Positions 8,377-16,420 of a stretch of 48,717 bases of DNA are shown piece by piece. The notes under the pieces are model-generated. The model did not search any database. It was not told where the DNA came from and saw only the letters and a list, made by a program, of their open reading frames with translations. This DNA comes from an uncultured Porphyromonadaceae bacterium. Its GTDB lineage: Bacteria > Bacteroidota > Bacteroidia > Bacteroidales > Muribaculaceae. The stretch covers positions 1 to 48,717 of the forward strand of contig CAOKFI010000016.1 of the NCBI GenBank assembly GCA_948467675.1. Reading direction: 5' to 3'. A program made the position numbers and the translations under genes. Each line of letters begins with the position of its first letter. The first letter of the stretch is position 1.

Positions 8377-8432
8377 GTTGGGTTGTTAGAATTATAAAAA
8401 ATAAGAAAAAACAATTAACCCAACTATTTTTT
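8377..8432 (+). promoter_or_regulatory. Hairpin and T-run just before LRR-protein start
   Basis: GTTGGGTT (8377-8384) can pair with AACCCAAC (8417-8424) across an A/T-rich 32-nt loop. A run of eight Ts follows and ends only 2 nt before the ATG at 8435. The arrangement resembles an attenuator or a structure hiding the start region. The large loop makes it uncertain. No -7 box was found between 8260 and 8376. Confidence 0.3.
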
Positions 8433-8434
8433 TT

Positions 8435-9493
8435 ATGAAAAAAACATTATTAATGATTACTCTCATGCTTGGATGCATGACTGTTTTCGCTCAGAAAGTC
8501 GACAAGAAAGAGATGAAGCAACTTCAGGCATTCTTGTCTCAGCCGGCAGAAAAGGACGGTACAAATGCTCAGGCATTGAAAATCGTAGACATGAACGCTC
8601 CCTCTACATGGGAAGGCGTGACTGTGGCGAATGGCCATGTGACTGCCATTGAGTGGAAAGATAAAAAGCTCGGAGGTAGTTTGGATCTCTCTAATTTTTC
8701 CGCACTTGCTACAGTCGATGTGTCGCGCAACAAACTGACATCGCTTAATGTCAGTGGTGATGTGGCTCTTACCGAACTTAACGCTTCGCGCAATGCGTTG
8801 TCTGCTATCGACCTCGAAGGATGCTCCTCGCTTACTAAGGTAAATATCTATCGTAACCGTTTGACTGACCTTACTCTGACTGGAGCTACCCAGATCAAGA
8901 ACCTTAACTGTTCTAACAACCTTTTTGTCGAGCTCAATGTAAGCGGGTCAACATCCCTTCAGACTCTTAACTGTCAGGGATGTCACCTCGAGACTCTTAC
9001 GATCGACGGTTGTACAGGACTGAAGAACCTCTATTGCGGTTACAACAAACTGACAGCGCTCAACCTTTTCGGTGTTGAGAATCTGACTAATCTTAATGTT
9101 GATGACAACCAGATAAATGCCATGCTGCTCTCAGGGCTTCCTTCGCTCAGCACTTTTATCTGTAGCGACAACAGCATGAAGTCTCTTGGCCTTCGCAACT
9201 GCAATGCGCTGCTTGACTTGGTATGCTCTTACAATGATCTGACCCAGCTTTCAGTTGACGGTTGTCCGAACCTTCAGTTTGTAGACTGCTCTTACAACGA
9301 TCTGACTCAGCTCAGTCTTCCCAACCAGACTTTCCTGCAGCGTCTGATTTGTGACAACAACCAGCTTACAATGCTTGATGTTTCGTTTGACCAGGCTTTG
9401 GTATACATCAACTGCCGTTACAATATGATCACCGATATGCGTACTATAGCTTGTCCTAATCTGCGCATGGTGGCTTGTCAGTGGAACTATTGA
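8435..9493 (+). CDS. Secreted leucine-rich repeat protein
   Basis: The 352-residue protein starts with a signal peptide (basic MKK, hydrophobic core, likely cleavage after VFA at about 19). A short linker region (about 20-85) is followed by roughly twelve leucine-rich repeats of about 21 residues of the form L-x-x-L-x-C/V-S-x-N-x-L-T-x-L-x-V/L-x-G. These are like the internalin-type or Cys/Asn-ladder LRRs common in Bacteroidales surface proteins. No lipobox, LPxTG or C-terminal sorting domain is seen, and the protein ends within the repeat solenoid. It is probably periplasmic or exported and binds proteins or glycans, but its ligand is unknown. Two repeat units near 9230-9315 are nearly identical at DNA level. 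It is a single-gene unit followed by a hairpin. Confidence 0.8.
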   Translation: MKKTLLMITLMLGCMTVFAQKVDKKEMKQLQAFLSQPAEKDGTNAQALKIVDMNAPSTWEGVTVANGHVTAIEWKDKKLGGSLDLSNFSALATVDVSRNKLTSLNVSGDVALTELNASRNALSAIDLEGCSSLTKVNIYRNRLTDLTLTGATQIKNLNCSNNLFVELNVSGSTSLQTLNCQGCHLETLTIDGCTGLKNLYCGYNKLTALNLFGVENLTNLNVDDNQINAMLLSGLPSLSTFICSDNSMKSLGLRNCNALLDLVCSYNDLTQLSVDGCPNLQFVDCSYNDLTQLSLPNQTFLQRLICDNNQLTMLDVSFDQALVYINCRYNMITDMRTIACPNLRMVACQWNY

Positions 9494-9546
9494 TTTCGGA
9501 ATACAGCGCAGCAGAATCTGTCTGACAGCTGAATCATAACCGCGGT

Positions 9547-9585
9547 GGCGGGAAAGGAATCCGGTTAAGGCATACCTTTCCCGCC
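9547..9585 (+). terminator. Hairpin after LRR-protein gene
   Basis: GGCGGGAAAGG (9547-9557) pairs perfectly with CCTTTCCCGCC (9575-9585). There is no long T-run. The hairpin lies between the LRR-protein stop and the lepA promoter. Confidence 0.65.
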
Positions 9586-9608
9586 CTCGTTATATCAAAT
9601 AATTTCCG

Positions 9609-9616
9609 TATTTTTG
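9609..9616 (+). promoter_or_regulatory. -7 box for lepA
   Basis: TATTTTTG matches the Bacteroidetes -7 consensus. It implies a leader of about 50 nt before the lepA ATG at 9675. Confidence 0.55.
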
Positions 9617-9674
9617 CACTTCTAATTGTAATATACGGATCACGGTTCCCATATATATAATAAGTCAGACGACA

Positions 9675-11462
9675 ATGAAACGAATTCGCAACTTCTGCAT
9701 CATAGCACATATCGACCACGGCAAGAGTACTCTGGCCGACCGCCTTCTGGAATATACCGACACTGTAGACCAGAAAGATCTTCAGGCGCAGGTGCTTGAC
9801 GATATGGATCTTGAGCGAGAGCGTGGCATCACCATCAAAAGCCATGCTATTCAGATGGAATATGCTCTTGACGGAGAAAAATATACACTCAACCTGATCG
9901 ATACTCCGGGGCATGTGGACTTTTCCTATGAAGTATCGCGTTCGATAGCGGCATGCGAAGGAGCCTTGCTGATTGTCGATGCCTCGCAGGGCATACAGGC
10001 TCAGACCATAAGCAATCTGTATATGGCTATCGACAACGATCTGGAGATTATTCCGGTTGTCAATAAAGTGGATCTTGACAGTGCTAATCCGGATGAAGTC
10101 GAGGATCAGATTATCGATCTGCTCGGATGCAAGCGCTCTGATATAATACGCGCCAGCGGAAAGACAGGTATTGGAATTCCGGAAATTCTGCGCGCTATCA
10201 TTGAGAGAGTCCCGGCTCCGGATGGAGATCCTTCGGCTCCGCTTCAGGCATTGATCTTTGACTCGGTGTTTAATCCGTTCCGTGGCATTATAGCATATTT
10301 CAAGATCGTTAACGGAACGATACATCGTAACGATTTTGTTAAATTCGTATCCACTGGTAAAGAATATCATGCCGATGAGATAGGTGTGCTGAAACTTGAT
10401 ATGGCGCCACGGAATGAACTGTCGGCCGGCAATGTAGGATACATTATCTCCGGAATCAAGACATCGCGGGAGGTTCGTGTGGGCGATACCATAACCCATG
10501 TAGCGGCTCCATGCGAATCGGCCATCGACGGATTCGAGGAAGTGAAGCCTATGGTGTTTGCCGGAGTTTATCCCATAGAGACTGAGGATTTCGAGAATCT
10601 GCGCACTTCGTTGGAGAAATTGCAGCTTAATGATGCGTCGTTGACGTTCCAGCCGGAATCATCGGCGGCTCTTGGATTCGGTTTCCGTTGCGGCTTTCTC
10701 GGCCTGCTCCACATGGAGATAGTGCAGGAGCGTCTTGCCAGGGAGTTCGATATGGATGTGATCACGACTGTTCCGAACGTTTCTTATCATGTCTACGACA
10801 AGAAAGGAGAGGTGACAGAAGTTCATAATCCTTCGGGTTTGCCGGATCCTACGCTAATAGATCATATCGAGGAGCCATATATCCGGGCCTCTATCATCAC
10901 TGCTGCTGATTTTATCGGTCCCATCATGACATTATGCCTTGGTAAGCGCGGTGAACTGGTGAAGCAGGAGTATATTTCAGGCAACCGTATAGAACTTATA
11001 TTCGACATGCCGCTTGGCGAGATCGTGATCGATTTCTACGACAAACTGAAATCTATATCGAAAGGATATGCTTCGTTCGACTATCATCTGCACGATTTTC
11101 GCGAATCGAAGCTCGTCAGACTCGACATCCTGCTCAATGGAGAGAGCGTTGACGCACTGAGCACTTTGACTCATTTCGACAACTCTGTGTCGTTCGGACG
11201 CCGTATGTGCGAAAAACTAAAGGAACTGATACCGCGTCAGCAGTTCGACATAGCGATACAGGCCGCTATAGGAGCGAAGATAATAGCGCGCGAGACCATA
11301 AAAGCTGTGCGCAAGGACGTGACTGCCAAATGCTACGGTGGTGATATATCGCGTAAACGCAAACTGCTTGAAAAGCAGAAAAAAGGCAAAAAACGTATGA
11401 AGCAGATCGGATCGGTTGAAGTCCCGCAGAAAGCATTCCTCGCCGTACTGAAACTTGATTGA
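9675..11462 (+). CDS. lepA: Elongation factor 4 (LepA)
   Basis: The 595-residue translational GTPase has the length typical for EF4, which acts on stalled or mistranslocated ribosomes and in 30S biogenesis. G-domain motifs are [10 protein letters not shown] (11-20), DTPGH (76-80) and NKVD (130-133). The EF-G-like domains and the LepA-specific C-terminal domain are present, ending in a lysine-rich segment ([20 protein letters not shown]) and [10 protein letters not shown]. It lies between its own promoter and a strong terminator, so it is monocistronic here. In many other bacteria lepA precedes lepB; here it does not. Confidence 0.97.
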   Translation: MKRIRNFCIIAHIDHGKSTLADRLLEYTDTVDQKDLQAQVLDDMDLERERGITIKSHAIQMEYALDGEKYTLNLIDTPGHVDFSYEVSRSIAACEGALLIVDASQGIQAQTISNLYMAIDNDLEIIPVVNKVDLDSANPDEVEDQIIDLLGCKRSDIIRASGKTGIGIPEILRAIIERVPAPDGDPSAPLQALIFDSVFNPFRGIIAYFKIVNGTIHRNDFVKFVSTGKEYHADEIGVLKLDMAPRNELSAGNVGYIISGIKTSREVRVGDTITHVAAPCESAIDGFEEVKPMVFAGVYPIETEDFENLRTSLEKLQLNDASLTFQPESSAALGFGFRCGFLGLLHMEIVQERLAREFDMDVITTVPNVSYHVYDKKGEVTEVHNPSGLPDPTLIDHIEEPYIRASIITAADFIGPIMTLCLGKRGELVKQEYISGNRIELIFDMPLGEIVIDFYDKLKSISKGYASFDYHLHDFRESKLVRLDILLNGESVDALSTLTHFDNSVSFGRRMCEKLKELIPRQQFDIAIQAAIGAKIIARETIKAVRKDVTAKCYGGDISRKRKLLEKQKKGKKRMKQIGSVEVPQKAFLAVLKLD

Positions 11463-11483
11463 TCCATCAATACGATAAAAGCA

Positions 11484-11524
11484 TAGTGCGCCGCCATTGC
11501 AACTGCAAGACGGCGCACTATTTT
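11484..11524 (+). terminator. Intrinsic terminator after lepA
   Basis: TAGTGCGCCG (11484-11493) pairs with CGGCGCACTA (11511-11520) and is followed by TTTT. It lies 21 nt after the lepA stop codon. Confidence 0.88.
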
Positions 11525-11576
11525 GACTGTGATTTGTTATAGCAATAAATATTAATCAACTCATAACCGGACAAAT

Positions 11577-12980
11577 ATGAAATTTAATCATTCGGAAATC
11601 TCAGTTCCGGAATTTCCGCATCACGTGTTTTATGCCGCCCGACAGGCGTTGCGCCGTCACGCAACAGGCGGCAATGTGCTTATTGCGGCTACTTTATTGG
11701 CCATGCTGGTTGCAAATATCCCTGGTATTCGTGATATCTATTTTGACTTTTGGGATGAGCCAGTGCGTTTGCAGGTCGGGACCTTCAATATATTCAGCCA
11801 TTCCGGAGAACCGATGACTGTGCTCTCATTCATTAACGACGCATTGATGGCGATATTCTTCTTTACCATAGGGTTGGAGATAAAGCGTGAGGTACTCGTA
11901 GGGGAGCTGTCATCGTTCAAACAGGCATTGTTGCCGATTGTGGCGGCTATAGGAGGCATGCTGGTGCCGGTACTCGTATTTCTCGCATTTGGTTATGACA
12001 CGCCGTTTGCCACAGGTGCCGCTATTCCTATGGCAACGGATATTGCATTTTCGCTTGGCGTACTTGCCATGCTTGGCAGCCGTGTGCCTATTTCTCTTAA
12101 AATCTTCTTGACTACTCTTGCTGTGGTCGACGATATTGGAGGCATTATCGTCATAGCGGCATTCTATTCCACCCATATAGAAGTAATGCTGCTGGTATAT
12201 GCCGCAGCCCTGTTGGGCATATTGTTTCTTGGTACAGTGCTTAGCATTCAGAGTAAGATATTCTATATATTGATTGGCGGGATCGTATGGTTCCTGTTCC
12301 TTAACTCAGGCATTCATCCTACTATTGCAGGAGTGTTGGTCGCTTTTTGTGTGCCTGCCACTCCTGTGTTTGCTCCTAAAAAGTATATCAAGATCATACG
12401 TTCGTCTATTGCGCATTTCAGGGCTGAGGACGATGATGTCTTGTCTCGCCGCACTATACTCGACAAGAATCAGATGAACTGGCTTAAAGAGATAGAATCT
12501 GCGTCTGATAAAGTGATTTCTCCATTGCAGGAACTTGAAGACTCATTGCATCCTATTGTCAATTACATTATCATACCTCTGTTTGCTTTTGCCAATGCCG
12601 GAATATATCTGCTTGACATCGAGCCATCCACTATATTCACCGGAGTCAGCCTTGCTGTCATATTCGGTCTTGTTATCGGTAAATTTGCCGGAATATTGCT
12701 GTTTTCCTGGATTACTGTCAAATTGAGATTGGCGCCAATGCCGGAATATTCAAATTGGAAAATGATGGCTTCTATAGCCATGTTGGGTGGTATTGGCTTT
12801 ACAGTTTCCCTGTTTATCGCCGATCTTTCATTTGGGAAAATGGGTGTCGAAGGAGCCTGGTTGCTCGACCATGCCAAACTCGGTATCGTCATCGGCTCGC
12901 TGGCTTCCGGCATTTTAGGATTCCTGGCATTGCACAAGACATTGCCGCCGTCGTCGCATCTGCCGGACGGAGCTCACTGA
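11577..12980 (+). CDS. nhaA: Na+/H+ antiporter NhaA
   Basis: The 467-residue inner-membrane antiporter expels Na+ in exchange for protons and supports pH and sodium homeostasis. It has about 12 hydrophobic segments and the signature VVDDIGGI, with the ion-binding aspartate pair at D185-D186 (equivalent to D163/D164 of E. coli NhaA). It is longer than the 388-residue E. coli protein. The extra length is mostly an N-terminal extension and a hydrophilic insert around residues 265-325. Sodium handling fits the neighbouring Rnf complex, which in many anaerobes pumps Na+; that link is inference. It is a single gene, ending at a shared terminator with purT. Confidence 0.95.
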   Translation: MKFNHSEISVPEFPHHVFYAARQALRRHATGGNVLIAATLLAMLVANIPGIRDIYFDFWDEPVRLQVGTFNIFSHSGEPMTVLSFINDALMAIFFFTIGLEIKREVLVGELSSFKQALLPIVAAIGGMLVPVLVFLAFGYDTPFATGAAIPMATDIAFSLGVLAMLGSRVPISLKIFLTTLAVVDDIGGIIVIAAFYSTHIEVMLLVYAAALLGILFLGTVLSIQSKIFYILIGGIVWFLFLNSGIHPTIAGVLVAFCVPATPVFAPKKYIKIIRSSIAHFRAEDDDVLSRRTILDKNQMNWLKEIESASDKVISPLQELEDSLHPIVNYIIIPLFAFANAGIYLLDIEPSTIFTGVSLAVIFGLVIGKFAGILLFSWITVKLRLAPMPEYSNWKMMASIAMLGGIGFTVSLFIADLSFGKMGVEGAWLLDHAKLGIVIGSLASGILGFLALHKTLPPSSHLPDGAH

Positions 12981-12989
12981 TATTGACAG

Positions 12990-13039
12990 ACAGACAACAG
13001 CCCGGTGTATGGTATCACATACACCGGGCTGTTGTCTGT
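12990..13039. terminator. 22-bp bidirectional terminator between nhaA and purT
   Basis: A perfect stem of 21-22 bp (starting CAGACAACAGCCCGG at 12991, matched through 13038) has a 6-nt loop GTATCA. It sits between convergent nhaA and purT, so it can stop transcription from both sides. It is the longest perfect hairpin noticed in the window. Confidence 0.9.
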
Positions 13040-13059
13040 TGTTATATAACTTTATTACG

Positions 13060-14244
13060 TTAAAGCACGTTTACCTGGAGTTTCGAGTATGCACGGTCGG
13101 CTTTCGCGCGAGCCTCTTCTACTGTATCGGCAGTCGCGAGTATCACACCCATGCGACGATGTCCGTGTATTTCCGGTTTGCCGAATATGCGCATCTGTGT
13201 TCCCGGTTCTGTCAGAACCTCATCGAGATTGCACATTTCGATCTGAGTGGTATCACCCTCTACGACAACAGCTCGTGATGCCGACGGTCCGTAGAATCGT
13301 ATTTCAGGAACCGGAAGACCGAGCAACGCGCGGGCGTGGAGCGCGAACTCGCTCAGATCCTGCGAGATCATAGTGACCATGCCGGTGTCATGAGGACGTG
13401 GCGATACTTCGCTGAAAATGACCTCATCGCCCTTGATAAACAGCTCTACGCCGAATATTCCGTAGCCTCCGAGAGCGTCGGTGACTTTCTTGGCGATTTC
13501 ACGGGCTTTCTCGAGAGCCGACAGGCTCATTGGCTGAGGTTGCCATGAATAGCGGTAATCGCCGTCTTCCTGAATGTGTCCTACAGGCTCGCAGAAACTT
13601 GTTCCGGAACAGCTGCGCACAGTCAGTAACGTTATTTCATAATCGAATTTGACAAAACCTTCCACGATTACTCGACCTGCACCGGCGCGTCCTCCTTCCT
13701 GTGCGTTTTTCCAGGATGCGTCGATATCGTCGGCGCTCTTTATGGTGCTTTGGCCATGTCCCGACGAACTCATCACCGGTTTTACCACACATGGTATGCC
13801 GATCTCTTCTACTGCCTTACGGAACTCCTCGTAGTCCGAAGCGAAACGATAAGGAGAAGTCGGAAGTCCGAGCTCCTCGGCTGCCAACCGGCGTATGCCC
13901 TCGCGATTCATGGTCAGCCATGCCGCGCGTGCCGTCGGAGTCACATGATATCCCTCCTTTTCGAGTTCTACGAGGGTAGGGGTAGCGATCGCTTCCACCT
14001 CGGGTATTATATGGTCGGGTTTCTCCAGTTCTACGATACGGCGGAGTTCATCGCCGTCGAGCATGTTGAACACATAGCAGCGATGAGCTACCTGCATGGC
14101 AGGGGCATTGGCATATTTGTCGCATGCTATCACTTCTACGCCGTAACGCTGCAGTTCTATGGCCACTTCTTTGCCTAATTCACCGCTTCCGAGCAATAGT
14201 GCTTTACGCCCCACAGGGGTCATAACCGATCCGATCTTTGTCAT
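13060..14244 (-). CDS. purT: Formate-dependent GAR transformylase PurT
   Basis: The 394-residue ATP-grasp enzyme makes formylglycinamide ribonucleotide from GAR, formate and ATP in purine synthesis. Seen are the N-terminal nucleotide-binding GSGELGKE loop, [22 protein letters not shown], and the C-terminal [13 protein letters not shown] and RRMGV segments. The frame stays open 22 codons upstream, but a TAACTTTG box lies at 14280-14287 inside that extension. The ATG at 14244 gives the normal family length and is therefore chosen. Formate use fits an anaerobe with abundant formate. The gene is monocistronic and converges on nhaA. Confidence 0.95.
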   Translation of the reverse strand: MTKIGSVMTPVGRKALLLGSGELGKEVAIELQRYGVEVIACDKYANAPAMQVAHRCYVFNMLDGDELRRIVELEKPDHIIPEVEAIATPTLVELEKEGYHVTPTARAAWLTMNREGIRRLAAEELGLPTSPYRFASDYEEFRKAVEEIGIPCVVKPVMSSSGHGQSTIKSADDIDASWKNAQEGGRAGAGRVIVEGFVKFDYEITLLTVRSCSGTSFCEPVGHIQEDGDYRYSWQPQPMSLSALEKAREIAKKVTDALGGYGIFGVELFIKGDEVIFSEVSPRPHDTGMVTMISQDLSEFALHARALLGLPVPEIRFYGPSASRAVVVEGDTTQIEMCNLDEVLTEPGTQMRIFGKPEIHGHRRMGVILATADTVEEARAKADRAYSKLQVNVL

Positions 14245-14279
14245 TTGTCTTGATTTAGTAAGGATTTGTTTTGTATTTG

Positions 14280-14287
14280 CAAAGTTA
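14280..14287 (-). promoter_or_regulatory. -7 box for purT
   Basis: TAACTTTG on the minus strand has a TTG about 20 nt further upstream as a possible -33 element. Transcription would start near 14273, about 30 nt before the chosen ATG at 14244. It rules against the longer frame beginning at 14310. Confidence 0.65.
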
Positions 14288-14439
14288 AGCCTTTTCCGTG
14301 TATAATACAATCGCTATTCTGTGGCGATACGATAGATGTCACATGCTCCGTTGCAGTTCTCCATACACATATCCGGTTATGTCTCTGAGTCGGATCATCG
14401 ATAGATCAGTATTTATATAATGTATTTACGTTTATTAAC

Positions 14440-14491
14440 TTATCTGCGAAACGATACGGCACCTGTCAGGTGATACCTTTGTCGCAGATAA
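14440..14491. promoter_or_regulatory. Nested dyads over a -7 box
   Basis: An outer inverted repeat, TTATCTGCGA (14440-14449) and TCGCAGATAA (14482-14491), encloses a perfect inner palindrome, CACCTG-T-CAGGTG (14460-14472). The -7 box TACCTTTG (14474-14481) lies between the inner palindrome and the right outer arm. The layout could be an operator embracing a promoter or a structured transcript start. The stretch 14311-14439 just before it shows nothing recognisable. Confidence 0.45.
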
Positions 14492-14510
14492 CAATTAAAT
14501 CGATACTGCT

Positions 14511-14585
14511 ATGGAAATACTTCTTATTATAGTGATGGGACTTTGTTGGTTGGGTGATGCATTGCGTGATGGCGCCGATTTCTGA
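14511..14585 (+). CDS. Possible 24-residue membrane peptide
   Basis: An ATG frame of 24 codons begins MEILLIIVMGLCWLGDALRD and ends GADF. The first 14 residues are hydrophobic enough for a transmembrane or membrane-surface helix, followed by a charged tail. It starts about 30 nt after a TACCTTTG box flanked by nested dyads, which is the main support. No homolog family is recognised. It may be a type I toxin-like or regulatory membrane peptide, or not translated at all. The next 149 bases (14586-14734) show no gene. Confidence 0.35.
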   Translation: MEILLIIVMGLCWLGDALRDGADF

Positions 14586-14734
14586 CTGAGAACTCGTAAT
14601 GCGGGCCATGATAATTAGTCTGTCTGACCGCAGTAAGCATGGTTTACGACTGGCGTCGTATGCAGACGGAGTGTGCTTCAGGGATACGTCGTGCAATGCC
14701 GGCGGCTGCGGGCTTGCAGTTTGCCCGGTTTGCT

Positions 14735-14826
14735 GCGCATCTCCGATGCGCTTGGGCTTGAGGTGGGACGGCTGACCCCATGCAGCCATGCATGGGGCTC
14801 CACATCCTTCGGGTCTCCGACCCGAG
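14735..14826. repeat. Dispersed multi-hairpin repeat, copy 1
   Basis: Three perfect hairpins occur in a row: GCGCATC-TCC-GATGCGC (14735-14751), CCCCATGCA-GCCA-TGCATGGGG (14776-14797) and TCGGGTC-TCC-GACCCGA (14809-14825). Two have the same TCC loop. A 35-nt block (14789-14823) matches 32 of 35 bases at 17221-17255. The element looks like an intergenic palindromic repeat family. Bases 14827-14983 after it show no gene. Confidence 0.65.
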
Positions 14827-14983
14827 GCTACGCTGTGCACCTTATGAAGGTCGGCGGGAGCCGCGCTCTTGACTCGGTTTTACTCATGTAAGCGTCGTGT
14901 CTGATGACTTTGTGGAGTAGTGAGGCCTGCCGCGTTATGTGACTTATGTGTAGAGGTGTATTGTAAGGAGGGTAATAATTTAT

Positions 14984-14991
14984 TATTTTTG
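14984..14991 (+). promoter_or_regulatory. -7 box before candidate RNA
   Basis: TATTTTTG fits the Bacteroidetes -7 consensus. Transcription from about 14998 would run through a structured, gene-free stretch to a T-run at 15306-15312. Confidence 0.45.
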
Positions 14992-14997
14992 TAGCGC

Positions 14998-15312
14998 AGA
15001 CCGCACAGCAGAAGCCCGGTCACGGGATAATGAGGGCGGGAAAGCAGACATTTTAGAAAAAGCGTTTATCATACGCTTGATTCTTGACAACTGGAAACTT
15101 CGCAACTTTCTATGGAATAGTCAGGAATGAAGCAACGGTAGATGCCCGTGGATATGTGATATCAGTATCCAGTAGCTGTTTCGCGAGAAATAGTTACGGG
15201 TCAGTTGCATATACAAGCGTGGGCTTCTGCGTTGCTCGTTCTACTATTCCGGGCAATGCGAAGGCCTCCAGTTGTGGAACGAGTAACAGATACAGACTCT
15301 CACGCTTTTTTT
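14998..15312 (+). ncRNA. Candidate structured RNA or leader
   Basis: No convincing gene is present, but stable structure is. An AAGCGT/ACGCTT hairpin lies at 15060-15078. An 11-bp stem capped by a GCGA (GNRA-type) tetraloop spans 15172-15197. A closing stem AAGCGTG/CACGCTT (15215-15221 with 15301-15307) encloses an 11-bp inner stem (15231-15241 with 15277-15287, one G-U pair). Seven Ts follow the closing stem (15306-15312). A -7 box lies just upstream. Together this suggests a transcript of about 315 nt with an intrinsic end, or a long leader of the 101-residue gene that starts 51 nt later. No known RNA family was recognised. Overlapping frames on both strands are judged spurious. Confidence 0.4.
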
Positions 15313-15363
15313 GTATAATATTTATCGCCAAAGAGGTGGGTCCCGCGGCAAGGAGTTCTACAC

Positions 15364-15669
15364 ATGAACACAAAATTTTCAATTGAGGACATCTTTAATT
15401 TAGTCAAGATGCAGAACAATAGTGTCGGTATTGAATTTATTCACACCTCCGATGTTTACCGACGTCATCCTAACGGAGTAACACTAAATCACATTACTAA
15501 CTGCGATCAAAAGGGAATGATAGCCAATATTGCCGCTAAAACATTTACGTACGGATCTATTGAAGGGATCGGGTTTGACAACATGCCACAACATGATGAT
15601 GAAATCGAACTAAAGTTTTCTACATATGATATTTATGCAATAGAATATTATTGTCCAGAACGAAACTAA
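15364..15669 (+). CDS. Hypothetical protein, 101 residues
   Basis: This acidic soluble protein has no recognised domain, signal peptide or membrane helix. A Shine-Dalgarno-like AAGGAG (15350-15355) sits 8 nt before the ATG. That is unusual here, since genes in this lineage rarely show one. A TATAAT is also present at 15314-15319, without a clear -35 partner. It is followed after 21 nt by the BspA-like lipoprotein and then the DUF2971 gene, so the three may be one transcript. Confidence 0.55.
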   Translation: MNTKFSIEDIFNLVKMQNNSVGIEFIHTSDVYRRHPNGVTLNHITNCDQKGMIANIAAKTFTYGSIEGIGFDNMPQHDDEIELKFSTYDIYAIEYYCPERN

Positions 15670-15690
15670 CCTAAGAGATCTAAGAAGATT

Positions 15691-16413
15691 ATGAATGCAA
15701 AAATAGTAAATATAGCATTATCGATAGTGCTGTGTGCAGCAGTTATGCAGAGCTGTTCATCGGATGAACCGGAAGAACCTGTTGGAAATAATTCGTCGGT
15801 CACGATCAATCCTGATGGATCCACATCGAACGGATCGCAATTTTCCAGAGTGGATGATACTACATTTTATATCGATTTTATAAAATACAAGATAGTCGAC
15901 GCTCATCTGGAGATAGTCGGATATGATAAAACAGGTCTTTCGTATGATGTAAGGCCATATGCAAGCGTAACATACAATGGTTCGACATATCAGACTCGTG
16001 AAATCGCTGATCGAGCTTTCAATAGATCAAAAATAAAGTCAATTATACTTCCAAATGGCCTTCAGGCTATTGGTTCAGAGGCGTTTTCAGATTGCACAAG
16101 TCTGACTGCTGTACATTTTCCAGAAGGGCTACAAGAGATTGGTCAGTATGCGTTTTCAGATTGCACAAGTTTGACTGCTGTACATTTTCCAGAAGGGCTA
16201 CAAGTGATTGGTCAGAATGCGTTTTTAGATTGCACAAGACTGACTACTATAATTTGTAATGCATCAATTCCCCCATATACATATGGGACTTTCTCTTTCT
16301 CTTACGAAACTTATCAAGATGCAATATTGTATGTACCGGTAAAAAGTATTGATGAATACAGACGTAATAATGGTTGGAGTTATTTTAAATCGATTCAGGC
16401 AATTTCTGAATAA
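15691..16413 (+). CDS. BspA-like LRR lipoprotein
   Basis: The 240-residue protein has a lipoprotein signal (hydrophobic 5-19, MQSC with acceptor C22). SSDEPEEPVG follows, an acidic stretch like the Bacteroidetes export signal that sends lipoproteins to the cell surface. Residues about 105-195 are LRR_5/BspA repeats of 23 residues (LxxIGxxAFxxCTSLTxVxFPEGLQ). The C-terminus (LYVPVKSIDEYRRNNGWSYF) is the usual end motif of this family. The first repeats come from a 69-bp DNA tandem duplication, so the array has expanded recently. BspA proteins often bind host or matrix proteins; the ligand here is unknown. It lies 7 nt before the DUF2971 gene. Confidence 0.8.
   Translation: MNAKIVNIALSIVLCAAVMQSCSSDEPEEPVGNNSSVTINPDGSTSNGSQFSRVDDTTFYIDFIKYKIVDAHLEIVGYDKTGLSYDVRPYASVTYNGSTYQTREIADRAFNRSKIKSIILPNGLQAIGSEAFSDCTSLTAVHFPEGLQEIGQYAFSDCTSLTAVHFPEGLQVIGQNAFLDCTRLTTIICNASIPPYTYGTFSFSYETYQDAILYVPVKSIDEYRRNNGWSYFKSIQAISE
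16081..16218 (+). repeat. 69-bp tandem repeat within LRR gene
   Basis: Two adjacent 69-bp units (16081-16149 and 16150-16218) differ at only 3 positions. A diverged partial third unit starts at 16219. Each unit encodes one 23-residue LRR. Confidence 0.9.
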
Positions 16414-16420
16414 ATGCATT

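Noticed and set aside
9534-10499. 321-codon frame antisense to lepA
   Set aside because: It overlaps the well-conserved GTPase domain of LepA and has no recognisable product.
13750-14178. 142-codon frame antisense to purT
   Set aside because: It is a shadow of purT without a start region or motif.
14244-14310. Longer PurT N-terminus
   Set aside because: The extension contains the purT -7 box and exceeds family length.
14311-15363. tRNA or rRNA in the 1-kb gene-poor region
   Set aside because: No GGTTCRAnTCC T-arm or acceptor pairing was found on either strand.
15084-15386. 100-codon frame with TTG start, and its antisense counterpart at 15194-15382
   Set aside because: Both lie over hairpins of the candidate RNA; no ATG start, no domain, and the plus frame runs into the next gene.
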